This document shows, piece after piece, positions 7,643 through 16,944 of a DNA stretch of 49,754 nucleotides. The translations under genes and the position numbers were made by a program. The DNA lies in the NCBI GenBank assembly GCA_022822085.1, contig JAJECK010000004.1:1-49754 (forward strand). Reading direction: 5' to 3'. A model generated the notes under the pieces. The model saw only the letters and a list, made by a program, of their open reading frames with translations, made no database searches and had not been told where the DNA came from. The stretch comes from Candidatus Poribacteria bacterium (GTDB lineage Bacteria; Poribacteria; WGA-4E; WGA-3G). The first letter of the stretch is position 1, and each line of letters starts with the position of its first letter.

Positions 7643-9640
7643 ATGAAGAAATCCAGCATCTTGTTATCCTTTGTGTTTATTACTCTCCTAATGTCCTTTC
7701 CATTGAACTCATTCACTGCGGACACCACACAAATGAGTTTACCTGAGGGGGCAATAGCGCGTCTTGGGAAAGGTATTATAAACGAGATTGCATATTCACC
7801 GAATAGCAAGTATTTAGTTGCAGCGGGAAGTGTTGGTATTTGGATCTATGATATGGCAATCGATCACGAAGTTGCACTCCTTACAGGAAATACCGGATCT
7901 GTCAGTAGTGTAGCGTTCAGTCCAGATGGTAGAACGCTCATTAGTGGGAATGGAAACGGAACCGTCTGGGTGTGGAATATGCACACAGGCAAGCATATTC
8001 AAACCTTCAAAAACTCTGTCTATATATTGAGCGTCGCAATTAGTCCAGATGGAAAGACTATCGCCACCGGCAACGGAGAGGAAGATGAGATGGGAAGTAT
8101 AGGAACCACATTATTGGATGTCACAACAGGCGAATATCTCAAATCATTCGGAGGTCCCCATGAAGTATTGAGCGTATGTTTCAGTCCGGATGGAAAAACG
8201 CTCGCCAGTAGTGGAGATGAATGGGACAGCAACATCCGATTGTGGGATGTTCAGACTGGTGAACTCCTCAAAACTCTCGAAAAACGTACGGCTTTTGAAG
8301 ATTTTGAGGGTCGTGATGTCAACAGTGTCGTTTTTAGTCCAAACGGAAATATGATCGCCAGCGGTAGTGGTAATGGATCCATCCGCCTATGGAATGCTAA
8401 CACTGGTGAGTTCATCAAATATCTTGTAGGACATACGGAATCTGTCAACAGCGTGGAATTTAGTCCAAACGGAAAGATGCTTATTAGTGCTGGCGCAGAG
8501 GGTGTCTGCTTATGGGATGTCAACACCGGTGAATTCATTGAAGACGTTCCAATTCCTGCAGTCAGTGCAACTTTCAGTCCAGATGGAAGGACATGCGCGA
8601 TTGTAAGTGAAACGGGTATATCTGTCTGGAATGCTCATACTCTCCAATTCCTCAAGAGTCTTACGAAAAATAGAGGTTTAAAAGATAAATTCAGAGGAAA
8701 AGACATAGGTTCAATCCAAAGTGTGGCTTTCAGTCCAGATGATAACACGATTGCCGGTTGTGGTGAGAACAACATCCACCTATGGGATTCCGATACTAAC
8801 CAATTCCTCAAAACGCTGAGAGGGCATACGGAATCTGTCAACAGCGTCGTTTTCAGTCCAGATGGAGAGACAATCGCCAGTGCGAGTAACGACAGAACCA
8901 TCCGCCTATGGAATGTCAATACACGTGAACATATCAAAACGCTGATGGGACATACGGATTCGGTGAGTAGTGTAGTTTTCAGCTCGGATGGAAAGAGAAT
9001 TGCTAGTGCAAGTAACGATAAAACTATTCGCTTATGGAATGCCAACACTGGTGAACTTCTCAAAACTCTCACAGGACATGTAGAAAAAGTCAACACCGTC
9101 GCTTTTAGTCCGGACGGAAACACAATCGCAAGTGGTAGTGGAAGGTTGGTATATCACGGAAGAGGTGAGGATCAGGGCACATGTGAGGGACAGGAAATTC
9201 GCTTATGGAATGCTAAAACAGGTGAATTTGTAAAATCTCTTACAGGTCATACTTCCGTAGTCAATAGTGTGGTTTTTAGTCCGGACGGAAACACAATCGC
9301 AAGTGGTAGTGGGCATTGGATGGGTTATGAAAGCACCTACAGTGCCGGTGAGGAAATCCGATTATGGAATGCACACACTGGAGAACTCATCAAAACCCTC
9401 ATGGGACATAATGTTGTGGTCTCAAGTGTGGTATTCAGTCCAGATGGAAAACTTATCGTTAGTGGGTCTGAAAGTGGTGAAATCCGTGTGTGGGATGCTC
9501 ACACTGGTGAACACCTTAAATCCCTCACAGGATATACAGGCGGTGTCTCAAGTTTGACATTCAGCGCAGATGGAAAAATACTCGCAAGTGGGAAAACAGA
9601 TGGCACGATATTGCTATGGGACTTTTCAAATATACCTTAA
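7643..9640 (+). CDS. Secreted WD40 repeat protein, 14 blades
   Basis: 665 residues with a signal peptide (residues 1-25, ending SFTAD). The rest is WD40 repeats. I count 14 units, each with a V.SV.FSPDG strand and an I.LW(N/D)..TGE strand, which would form two seven-bladed propellers. Blades 3, 11 and 12 carry longer loops, for example between residues of 11 reading GRLVYHGRGED. Several blades are nearly identical at protein and DNA level (8-10 and 11-12), a sign of recent internal duplication. The protein probably acts as an exported scaffold. No catalytic domain is fused to it. Confidence 0.93.
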   Translation: MKKSSILLSFVFITLLMSFPLNSFTADTTQMSLPEGAIARLGKGIINEIAYSPNSKYLVAAGSVGIWIYDMAIDHEVALLTGNTGSVSSVAFSPDGRTLISGNGNGTVWVWNMHTGKHIQTFKNSVYILSVAISPDGKTIATGNGEEDEMGSIGTTLLDVTTGEYLKSFGGPHEVLSVCFSPDGKTLASSGDEWDSNIRLWDVQTGELLKTLEKRTAFEDFEGRDVNSVVFSPNGNMIASGSGNGSIRLWNANTGEFIKYLVGHTESVNSVEFSPNGKMLISAGAEGVCLWDVNTGEFIEDVPIPAVSATFSPDGRTCAIVSETGISVWNAHTLQFLKSLTKNRGLKDKFRGKDIGSIQSVAFSPDDNTIAGCGENNIHLWDSDTNQFLKTLRGHTESVNSVVFSPDGETIASASNDRTIRLWNVNTREHIKTLMGHTDSVSSVVFSSDGKRIASASNDKTIRLWNANTGELLKTLTGHVEKVNTVAFSPDGNTIASGSGRLVYHGRGEDQGTCEGQEIRLWNAKTGEFVKSLTGHTSVVNSVVFSPDGNTIASGSGHWMGYESTYSAGEEIRLWNAHTGELIKTLMGHNVVVSSVVFSPDGKLIVSGSESGEIRVWDAHTGEHLKSLTGYTGGVSSLTFSADGKILASGKTDGTILLWDFSNIP

Positions 9641-9662
9641 AAATCCCCATTGCAGCAACAAT

Positions 9663-9778
9663 TATAGTAAAATCCGAAAATACGTTCACATTGCAATTAA
9701 CAACAATCCCCACACCATCGTTCGCTGGCGAGGTTTCCTAACCTCGCTAATGTAAAGATAATTATGGATTTAACTATA
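9663..9778. mobile_element. MITE-A copy 2 (short form)
   Basis: A 116-bp element with the same ends as copy 1 (TATAGTAAAATCC at 9663, GGATTTAACTATA ending 9778) and about 90% similarity outside the core. The core is only GGCGAGG-TTTCCTAA-CCTCGC (9724-9746) and lacks the 37-bp inner hairpin of copy 1. It sits immediately after the WD40 gene and could act as its terminator. Confidence 0.7.
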
Positions 9779-9841
9779 TAACTTACGATATTAAGACATT
9801 CAGAGATGTCATAAAATACTAACAAATTTTGAGGAAACACA

Positions 9842-10582
9842 ATGAACGTACTACTTGTAGGTGGTTCTGGTCATGTCGGAACCATGACACTTCCATATAT
9901 GAAGGAACATCACAATTTCCGAGTGCTTGATCTATCTCCACCTAAAGACGAATCCATTGAATACATCCAAGGATCAGTCACGGATGTGGACATTGTACAG
10001 GAAGCGTTGAAAGGGATGGACACGTTTGTGTATATGGTGATGTTGCGTCCTACAAGCGACCGTTCATCTGCCGCAGATTTCCCAGACATTGTGGCAAACT
10101 ACGATGTGAATGCCAAAGGACTTCATATCCTTCTACATGCTGCAAAAAAAGCGGGAATACAACACGGTGTCTATACCAGCACATTCACAGTGCATGAACG
10201 CACACGAAACAGTTTTCCTTATGAAGATGTTGTTCCGAGAGATAATCCTGGCGTTTACGGATTGACCAAAAGTTTCGGTGAACAGGTCTGTGAATACTTT
10301 GCTCGTGAACACGACATGTCCCTAATCGCTTTGCGGATTACTGGACCATCTACTCGTGAACAGTGGTTAGAACGTCGCATCCAACCGAAAGACGCATCGG
10401 TGCATATCTGGTGGACAGATGAGGAAGATTTGGCGCGTGCATATCTTGCTGCCATTTCCGTTGAACACGAAGGTTTTGACGCATTCTTCATTGCAGGTGA
10501 CTATGAGCAGAAAGAAATCAATCTCTCAAAAGCAAAACGAATGCTTGGTTGGGAACCACTGACACATACGTTGAAGTTATAG
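9842..10582 (+). CDS. NAD-dependent epimerase/dehydratase family protein
   Basis: 246 residues of the extended short-chain dehydrogenase/reductase type. The nucleotide-binding motif GGSGHVG is at residues 7-13, and YGLTK near residue 140 gives the catalytic Tyr-Lys pair, preceded by the TSTFTVH strand that would carry the serine or threonine. The C-terminal substrate region is short compared with sugar-nucleotide epimerases (usually 300 or more residues), so it is a compact member. Ribosome site GAGGAAAC precedes ATG 9842. Substrate unknown. It lies between unrelated genes and seems to be its own unit. Confidence 0.85.
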   Translation: MNVLLVGGSGHVGTMTLPYMKEHHNFRVLDLSPPKDESIEYIQGSVTDVDIVQEALKGMDTFVYMVMLRPTSDRSSAADFPDIVANYDVNAKGLHILLHAAKKAGIQHGVYTSTFTVHERTRNSFPYEDVVPRDNPGVYGLTKSFGEQVCEYFAREHDMSLIALRITGPSTREQWLERRIQPKDASVHIWWTDEEDLARAYLAAISVEHEGFDAFFIAGDYEQKEINLSKAKRMLGWEPLTHTLKL

Positions 10583-10651
10583 TGATTCCCTGCTTTCTCT
10601 TTTCTGCCTAACCTAAAAATAAACACCATCTAAAAACATATAGGAGAAATA

Positions 10652-12835
10652 ATGATGAAATTATTCAAGAAAATCCGTCTTTTTTTCAGTTTCGTTGTTC
10701 TTATAGGACTAAGTTTTACAGTGATGAGTTATGGAGCTGCGATTGTCTACGTATCACCCGCGCAAATTCCATCTCCAGCAGTCGGAGAACACATACAACT
10801 CGACATACATATTACAGGTGGAAAAGACATCGCAGGATATAGCATGATCATTGGCTTTGACCCGACTGCCCTTCGCTATATGGAAAGCACAAATGGAGAC
10901 TACCTCCCTACAGGGACATTTGCAGCTTCGGTAATAAATACTTCAGATGGCGTTTCACTCGCTGCTACTTCTTCAACAGGTGTTGCTACAGTGGAAAATG
11001 GCACGCTTGCAACAATAAAGTTTGAGGTAGTCGCAGAAAAGACTTCAAACATTATATTCAGGAATTTGTCTCTATACAATAATGCAGCGATGTCCCAAGA
11101 TGTTATGGTCGTTGATGGCACGGTTGTTGAAAGGACATCACTTGCAGATGTGAATGAAGATGGAACAGTTGATATCCTTGATTTGACACTGGTGGGACAG
11201 AACATCGGAATAACGCCAATAGTCAACACACGTACTGACGTAAATAGAGATGGAAACGTCAATATTTTAGACCTTGTGTTTGTAGCACAATACTTCGGCA
11301 AAGTAGTTCCGGTTGTTAAGTCTGTTAATCTTCGAGCAACTTTGCCTATAGACACTCAATCTGATGTAGTAGCTGACGCTGCAGAAGCATCTAGACCTAT
11401 TCCTCCTGGGGTATCGCCTCCTACTATTCCCAACATACCAACATTAAATCCTCCAAACAGTGCTCCCTATCATGATGTTTTCTTTCAGGCGCATGGAACA
11501 AATCCATTTATTGATACAGAGGACGATGCATTATCAACGTTTGGTATGGATGTAGATACCGCTTCTTATGCTGTTACACGTCGTTATCTCAGAGATGGAA
11601 ACTTGCCACCACCCGAAGCTGTACGTGTTGAGGAATTTGTCAATGCGTTTGATTATGATTATACACCACCCACTGATGATACGTTTGCTATCCATCTTGA
11701 AGGTGCCCCTTCCAAATTTGGAGAAGGAAAACGGCTGCAATTGCTACGTATCGGTATACAAGGTTACATTGTTCCCGATGCAGACCGCAAAGACGCGAAA
11801 CTTACGTTTGTGATTGATGTCTCTGGGTCAATGTCTTTGGAAACCCGATTGGAGTTGGTTAAAAAGGCTTTGAGACTGCTTGTTGACCAACTCCGTGATG
11901 GTGATGAGATAGGTATAGTAATTTACGGTTCTAACGCCAGAGTCTTGCTGCCACATACACGAAATGTAAATCGTGAACATATCTTAGCAGCCATCGATTC
12001 GCTTAGACCTGAAGGAGCAACGAATGCAGTGGCTGGACTTCGATTGGGATATGAACTTGCCGTTCAGAATTTTAATCCTGACTACATCAACCGCGTGATC
12101 CTCTGTTCAGATGGTGTGGCAAATGTAGGAATAACGGGAGCAGAAGGTATTCTGACTGAAATAGAAAACTATGTTGAGCACGGTATCTATTTAACCACTG
12201 TCGGCTTTGGAATGGGCAATTATAATGACATTCTTATGGAACAACTCGCAAACATGGGAAACGGAAGTTATGCCTATGTGGATACGCTCGATGAAGCAAG
12301 ACGAATCTTTGTTGAAAACTTGACCGGCACACTGCAAGTTATTGCAAAAGATGCTAAAGTTCAAGTTGAATTCAATCCTGAGACTGTTAGTCGTTTTAGA
12401 CTGATCGGTTATGAAAACAGACGGCTTGATGACGAGGACTTCCGCGATGACGATGTTGACGCTGGAGAAATCGGTTCAGGACACAGCGTCACTGCACTAT
12501 ATGAGATTAAACTTCTGAGTGAAGGTGTCGTCGGAAAACTTGCGACTGTCTCCATCCGACATGAAGACCCGGACACCACTAATGTTACGGAAGTCAGTCG
12601 GGAAATCTTTGCGAATGAACTGAAAAGCACGTTTGAAGAAACATCGGTTTCGTATCAACTTGCTGCTTCTGTCGCAGAATTCGCAGAAATCCTTCGCAGC
12701 AGCTACTGGGCACAGGAAGGAACTTTGGAAGCGGTAGAGAAAGCACTTGAAGGGACCTTTCCTTTCGCACATCAACGCACACCTCAGCAAAATGAACTGA
12801 TCGCACTCGTGCGGGAGGCAATCCGACTTAAGTAA
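10652..12835 (+). CDS. Secreted cohesin-dockerin-vWA (YfbK-like) protein
   Basis: 727 residues. A signal peptide (1-30) is followed by a cohesin-like beta-sandwich at about 31-158 and a dockerin-type pair of calcium loops, DVNEDGTVDILD at 166-177 and DVNRDGNVNILD at 196-207. A Pro-rich linker leads to the YfbK-type N-terminal region (FGMDVDTASYAVTRRYL near 297), the vWA domain with DVSGS at 389-393, and a C-terminal DUF3520-like domain. YfbK-type proteins have uncharacterised envelope roles. Joining cohesin and dockerin to this core in one chain suggests self-assembly or attachment to other dockerin proteins. Start chosen at the first of two adjacent ATGs behind AGGAGA. Confidence 0.9.
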   Translation: MMKLFKKIRLFFSFVVLIGLSFTVMSYGAAIVYVSPAQIPSPAVGEHIQLDIHITGGKDIAGYSMIIGFDPTALRYMESTNGDYLPTGTFAASVINTSDGVSLAATSSTGVATVENGTLATIKFEVVAEKTSNIIFRNLSLYNNAAMSQDVMVVDGTVVERTSLADVNEDGTVDILDLTLVGQNIGITPIVNTRTDVNRDGNVNILDLVFVAQYFGKVVPVVKSVNLRATLPIDTQSDVVADAAEASRPIPPGVSPPTIPNIPTLNPPNSAPYHDVFFQAHGTNPFIDTEDDALSTFGMDVDTASYAVTRRYLRDGNLPPPEAVRVEEFVNAFDYDYTPPTDDTFAIHLEGAPSKFGEGKRLQLLRIGIQGYIVPDADRKDAKLTFVIDVSGSMSLETRLELVKKALRLLVDQLRDGDEIGIVIYGSNARVLLPHTRNVNREHILAAIDSLRPEGATNAVAGLRLGYELAVQNFNPDYINRVILCSDGVANVGITGAEGILTEIENYVEHGIYLTTVGFGMGNYNDILMEQLANMGNGSYAYVDTLDEARRIFVENLTGTLQVIAKDAKVQVEFNPETVSRFRLIGYENRRLDDEDFRDDDVDAGEIGSGHSVTALYEIKLLSEGVVGKLATVSIRHEDPDTTNVTEVSREIFANELKSTFEETSVSYQLAASVAEFAEILRSSYWAQEGTLEAVEKALEGTFPFAHQRTPQQNELIALVREAIRLK

Positions 12836-12966
12836 CGGTGTGTATGACTTGTAAAAAAAATTTGCTTGGTTGAATATAGACTACAAGGATTATTTAGTAT
12901 TAAGTGTTGGAAGTTTATGTACTTTACTTATAACATGATCTTGATAATTGTAGGACAATAACCGCT

Positions 12967-13051
12967 GTAGGTTGGGTTGAGGGACGAAACCCAACATGTA
13001 ACCCTCTATAATACGTAAAAATGTTGGGTTTCGTTCCTCAACCCAACCTAC
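12967..13051. repeat. Long hairpin repeat, GTAGGTTGGGT type
   Basis: Arms of 31 bp (12967-12997 and 13021-13051) are inverted with a single mismatch around a 23-nt loop; each begins or ends with GTAGGTTGGGTTGAGG or its complement. It belongs to the same family as the elements at 19352, 19525 and 42356. The remaining sequence in 12836-13301 has no gene; 13176-13191 resembles the right end of MITE-B plus its flanking palindrome. Confidence 0.8.
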
Positions 13052-13301
13052 GGAGATTTATGGCACGATTTATCAAGCGCACGCTACTTATAGTTATAGC
13101 ATAGATAGGTAATGTTTACGCGAACCCTTTTGTGAAGTTATTAGTATAAATTGAAAATAAGCAACTGTTAGGTTCATTAGGGACTAAAGACATATAAAGT
13201 TTCAATCATATAACATTAACGTAACAGTAAAAAACACTGGATATATTGAAAACTAAATCATCCTGCTGTCAGACCAGTAAATTTGACAATGACGTAACTT
13301 A

Positions 13302-14003
13302 ATGCTAAACTATACTGAAATAAAACCACGGGTTTACGTTGAAACAACAGTTGTCAGTTATTTAGTGGCACGTCCCAGCCGTAATGCGATTGTCCAATCT
13401 CGGCAACGTGCAACCCAGCAGCTGTGGGAGGAATATTCTGACCACTTTGAGTTTGTGATTTCAAATATTGTACTCAGCGAAGCCAGAGAAGGTGATTCCG
13501 TACCAGTTCAGAAACGTCTTGAGGTTTTGGCAGACCTAACAGTATTAGAAATGCCAATAGAAGTAGTTTTGCTTGTGCAGAACTTGATAGATGCTGGCGC
13601 TGTACCACAAGATTCACTACCGGACGCGGAACATATTGCCATTGCTACAGTGAATAATGTTAAATACTTAGTCTCTTGGAACTACAAACATATTGTCAAC
13701 GAAACCAAACGTAATCTGATCAATGAGGTATGTCATAATGCAGGATTTGAACCTACAATTCTCTGCACACCAACAGATTTAATGGAGGCAATTCACGTGA
13801 AAGAAATACTTGATACACGCACAGATCCCGTCCTTGAAGAATGTTATCGGATGAAAGAAGCATTCGCCGCAAAATTCAACTCGGTGCAGGAACTCCACGA
13901 TTATTTAGTTGCAGAAACGGAAAAAAACAAAGCACTCGGTTTTAAATATCTGCCTCTGCCGTCACCAACAACTAAAGAAAGTGCAAATGAAAGAAAAACC
14001 TGA
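13302..14003 (+). CDS. PIN-domain protein with C-terminal antitoxin-like module
   Basis: 233 residues. Residues 8-162 form a PIN-domain ribonuclease: RVYVETTVVSYL (acidic residue E14), SNIVLSEAREG (E60), and PDAEHIAIATVNNVKYLVSWNYKHI (D108). Relatives I recall are VapC-like proteins of about 160 residues ending CTPTDLM, followed by a separate small gene of the type DP(I/V)(L/V)EE..R..E..A.FN. Here the small module is in frame (residues 166-233), and an internal GTG at 13797 could also start it alone. The stop lies within the next copy of the module, 17 bases past its ATG. No good ribosome site precedes ATG 13302. This is probably a toxin-antitoxin-like locus; the fusion is unusual. Confidence 0.8.
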   Translation: MLNYTEIKPRVYVETTVVSYLVARPSRNAIVQSRQRATQQLWEEYSDHFEFVISNIVLSEAREGDSVPVQKRLEVLADLTVLEMPIEVVLLVQNLIDAGAVPQDSLPDAEHIAIATVNNVKYLVSWNYKHIVNETKRNLINEVCHNAGFEPTILCTPTDLMEAIHVKEILDTRTDPVLEECYRMKEAFAAKFNSVQELHDYLVAETEKNKALGFKYLPLPSPTTKESANERKT

Positions 14004-14193
14004 TACACGCACAGATCCTATCCTTGAAGAATGCTACCGAATAAAAGAGGAATTGGTTGCTCAATTCAATTCTACACAAGAACTTTACGATTACTTGAAA
14101 GTGAACCAGAAGAAATGGAAAGCACTCGGTTTTAAATATCTGCCCCTGCCGTCACCAAAAACTAAAGAAGGTGCAAATGAAAGAAAAACCTGA
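13987..14193 (+). CDS. Small antitoxin-like protein, second copy of PIN-associated module
   Basis: A 68-residue protein starting at ATG 13987 inside the end of the PIN gene (17-bp overlap), hence probably translationally coupled. It aligns without gaps over 68 residues to the C-terminus of the PIN protein: both have DTRTDP(V/I)LEECYR(M/I)KE and end with the stretch KALGFKYLPLPSP and then ANERKT. The pattern of a short helical segment followed by a basic, Pro-rich tail fits the small partner proteins of VapC-like PIN toxins that I recall. Function is inferred from position only. Confidence 0.65.
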   Translation: MKEKPDTRTDPILEECYRIKEELVAQFNSTQELYDYLKVNQKKWKALGFKYLPLPSPKTKEGANERKT

Positions 14194-14239
14194 TATACGC
14201 ACGACTCTTAACGTCCTTGCGCTTATTTCTCAAATGTGA
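14177..14239 (+). pseudogene. Truncated third copy of the antitoxin-like module
   Basis: ATG 14177 starts MKEKPDIRT, matching the start of the second copy, but the reading then departs (TLNVLALISQM) and stops after 20 residues. It overlaps the end of the second copy by 17 bp as the second overlaps the first. Confidence 0.6.
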
Positions 14240-14274
14240 TAATCTATTTAAATATATTGAAGGAAAAATTGTCT

Positions 14275-15072
14275 ATGGCACATCCAGAACTAACATTAGT
14301 TGAAAACCGCCCTTTTCAAACCCAACGAAAAGATACTTGGTGGGTACAACCATTAGCAGTTTTCATCGGGTTAGGTGTATTCATAGTTTACGCAACATTT
14401 CGGGTTTTTTGGGGACAACATTACCTCCATGATCCCTACTTGTCACCATTTTATTCACCCTTACTTTTTAGTCCAGATGGTTCACATAGTTGGTTTGGAG
14501 TGATGCCAGAATGGATGCCTGCATTCATTACACCAGCTGTCCTTATTTTGTGGGCACCACTCGGATTCCGCTTTACGTGCTACTACTATCGCGGTGCATA
14601 TTACAAGGCGTTTTGGGCAGACCCACCCTCATGCTCAGTTTCAGAACCGCGCAAAGGCTATCGCGGGGAACATTCATTTCCATTGGTTGTCCAGAACATT
14701 CATAGATATTTTATGTATATTGCAATCATTTTTTTAGGCATCTTGTCTTATGATGTGTGGCTTGCGCTTTGGTTTGATGATGGAAATGGTGGTAAAACTT
14801 TTGGAATCGGCATAGGAACTATTATTTTAGCGGGAAATGTAGTCTTTTTGGGTGGATATACACTTGGCTGCCACTCTTTACGACATCTTGTTGGTGGTGC
14901 GGTTAATCTGCTTTCTAAAGCACCTATTCGCAGAAATATGTATAACTGTATCAGTTGTCTTAACAGCAAGCACATGTTGTGGGCATGGATGAGTTTATGT
15001 TGGGTAGGTTTTTCAGATTTATATGTTTTTCTTGCCTCAATATATGATTTTAAAGATTGGATAACGTTTTAA
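14275..15072 (+). CDS. sdhC: Succinate dehydrogenase membrane anchor subunit (SdhC-like)
   Basis: 265 residues with five or so hydrophobic helices (about 30-47, 80-100, 145-165, 178-200 and 235-255). DPYLSPFYSPLL near residue 57, the CYYYRGAYYKAFW segment near 102, VVQNIHRYF near 141 and LGCHSLRHLVGG near 205 match the single large anchor subunit of the actinobacterial Rv0249c-type succinate dehydrogenase as I recall it. The histidines in these segments are candidate haem ligands. It anchors the catalytic subunits and passes electrons to quinone. ATG 14275 has AAGGA 10 bases upstream and is preferred to a GTG at 14236. First gene of the operon; sdhA follows after 28 bp. Confidence 0.8.
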   Translation: MAHPELTLVENRPFQTQRKDTWWVQPLAVFIGLGVFIVYATFRVFWGQHYLHDPYLSPFYSPLLFSPDGSHSWFGVMPEWMPAFITPAVLILWAPLGFRFTCYYYRGAYYKAFWADPPSCSVSEPRKGYRGEHSFPLVVQNIHRYFMYIAIIFLGILSYDVWLALWFDDGNGGKTFGIGIGTIILAGNVVFLGGYTLGCHSLRHLVGGAVNLLSKAPIRRNMYNCISCLNSKHMLWAWMSLCWVGFSDLYVFLASIYDFKDWITF

Positions 15073-15100
15073 GCAATGTCTATAGAGAGGAAATTTTAGG

Positions 15101-16918
15101 TTGGCATCTTACGAAACTTTTGAATATGACGTACTAATAATCGGTGCAGGAGGCGCAGGACTGCGCGCTGCAATTGAAGCAGCCACAGAAAATCTAAAAG
15201 TCGGTCTCGTTTGCAAGTCTCTGCTTGGAAAAGCACATACTGTGATGGCAGAAGGTGGTGTTGCCGCTGCATTGGCAAATGTAGATGAAAGAGACAGTTG
15301 GAGAGCCCATTTTGCTGACACAATGAAAGGTGGACAATACCTCTCTAACGCACGGATGGCAGAACTACACGCAAAAGAATCTCCTGACCGCGTCCGTGAA
15401 CTTGAAGCATGGGGCGCGCTCTTTGATCGCACACAGGATGGAAGCATCTTACAACGCAACTTTGGTGGACACCAATATCCGCGCCTCGCTCATGTCGGTG
15501 ACCGAACCGGTTTAGAGATGATACGCGCCTTGCAAGATCACGGTATTCACCAAGGTATTGAAGTACACATGGAGAATACTATCGTTTCACTTCTCAAAAC
15601 AGGAGATAGGGTCTCAGGTGCTTTCGGTTATGAGCGGGAGAAAGGAAGATTCAAAATCTTTTCGGCAAAAGCCGTTGTTTTAGCAACAGGTGGGGTTGGA
15701 AAAGCATACAAAATTACGAGTAATAGTTGGGAATATACTGGTGATGGACATTCTCTTGCATACCACGCTGGTGCTGAACTAATTGACATGGAATTTGTCC
15801 AGTTCCATCCGACAGGTATGGTGTGGCCCCCAAGTGTCAGAGGTATTTTAGTTACCGAAGGCGTTCGAGGTGAAGGCGGTATCCTAAAAAATAGTGAAGG
15901 CAACCGCTTCATGTTTGATGATATTCCCGACCTCTATGTGAACCAGACGGCAGACAACCCTGAAGAAGGTTGGCTTTACACTCAAGGTGATCGTGAGGCA
16001 CGTAGACCTCCTGAATTGTTGACTCGTGACCATATCGCACGGTGTATTGTACGCGAAGTTCATGAAGGCAGAGGCAGCCCACACGGTGGGGTGTTCTTAG
16101 ACATCGCTTGGATAAAGGAGAAAATCCCAAACGCACAAGAACATATCCGCAGAAAACTGCCGAGTATGTATCATCAATTCAAGGAACTGGCTGATATTGA
16201 CATCACCGAAGAACCGATGGAAGTCGGACCCACGACACACTATATTATGGGCGGTATCCGTGTAGATGCCGATTCCCAAATGACGTGTGTGCCAGGACTC
16301 TTTGCAGCGGGTGAATGCGCAGCAGGTTTACACGGGGCAAACCGACTCGGTGGTAACTCCTTATCTGACCTGCTTGTTTTCGGAAAACGTGCGGGTGAAT
16401 ACGCTGCACAATTTGCTCTCGAAAATGAGGGTATTGCTCTTGAAGAAGGGGCAATAGATGAAATTGCTCAGCATGTGCTCAAACCTTTTGATAACCCAGA
16501 GGAAGGCGATAACCCCTACGAGATTCAAGCACAACTGCAAGAGAAGATGCAAGAATTAGTAGGAATTGCACGAAGCCAAGAAAGCCTTACCCAAGCCTTG
16601 GAAGAGGTGCAGGCATTACGCGGAAAAGCAGACAACGTTCATGCTATCGGCAATCGAGAATATAATTCAGGATGGCATACTGCACTTGACCTCGACTGTC
16701 TGCTCACAATTTCAGAGGCAATTGCACTTGCAGCACTTGAGCGAAAGGCAAGTATCGGGGCACACTCTCGTGATGATTTTCCTGAGAAAGAGGAACAAGG
16801 TGCCGGAAAGTACAACACCATCATCCATAAATCTGAAGAAAATACAATGGCTATTCGACGTGAACCTGTGACTGAATTGACTGAAGAATATCAGCAAATT
16901 ATAGAGGAAATGGGATAA
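15101..16918 (+). CDS. sdhA: Succinate dehydrogenase/fumarate reductase flavoprotein subunit
   Basis: 605 residues, normal for SdhA/FrdA. The FAD-binding GAGGAGLRAA lies near residue 16, the segment AHTVMAEGGVAAAL near 45 corresponds to the loop with the flavin-linking histidine, and QFHPTGMV near 232, HYIMGGI near 383 and GLFAAGECAAGLHGANRLGGNS near 400 are typical. It oxidises succinate to fumarate in the TCA cycle, or the reverse. The start is TTG 15101, preceded by AGAGAGG; no ATG fits before the FAD motif. It lies between the anchor gene and sdhB, the C-A-B order of the Rv0249c-Rv0247c type. Confidence 0.95.
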   Translation: MASYETFEYDVLIIGAGGAGLRAAIEAATENLKVGLVCKSLLGKAHTVMAEGGVAAALANVDERDSWRAHFADTMKGGQYLSNARMAELHAKESPDRVRELEAWGALFDRTQDGSILQRNFGGHQYPRLAHVGDRTGLEMIRALQDHGIHQGIEVHMENTIVSLLKTGDRVSGAFGYEREKGRFKIFSAKAVVLATGGVGKAYKITSNSWEYTGDGHSLAYHAGAELIDMEFVQFHPTGMVWPPSVRGILVTEGVRGEGGILKNSEGNRFMFDDIPDLYVNQTADNPEEGWLYTQGDREARRPPELLTRDHIARCIVREVHEGRGSPHGGVFLDIAWIKEKIPNAQEHIRRKLPSMYHQFKELADIDITEEPMEVGPTTHYIMGGIRVDADSQMTCVPGLFAAGECAAGLHGANRLGGNSLSDLLVFGKRAGEYAAQFALENEGIALEEGAIDEIAQHVLKPFDNPEEGDNPYEIQAQLQEKMQELVGIARSQESLTQALEEVQALRGKADNVHAIGNREYNSGWHTALDLDCLLTISEAIALAALERKASIGAHSRDDFPEKEEQGAGKYNTIIHKSEENTMAIRREPVTELTEEYQQIIEEMG

Positions 16919-16944
16919 GCACGACACATTGGAAGGAATCCAAA

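Larger units (their letters stand above)
13797..14239 (+). repeat. 190-bp tandem repeat (2.3 copies) encoding antitoxin-like module
   Basis: Units begin at 13797, 13987 and 14177, exactly 190 bp apart, each with (G/A)TGAAAGAAA followed by CTTGAT or CCTGAT and ACGCAC. The period is not a multiple of three, so each unit is read in a new frame and each frame stops at the TGA inside the next unit's CCTGAT. The third unit is truncated after 63 bp. Confidence 0.85.
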
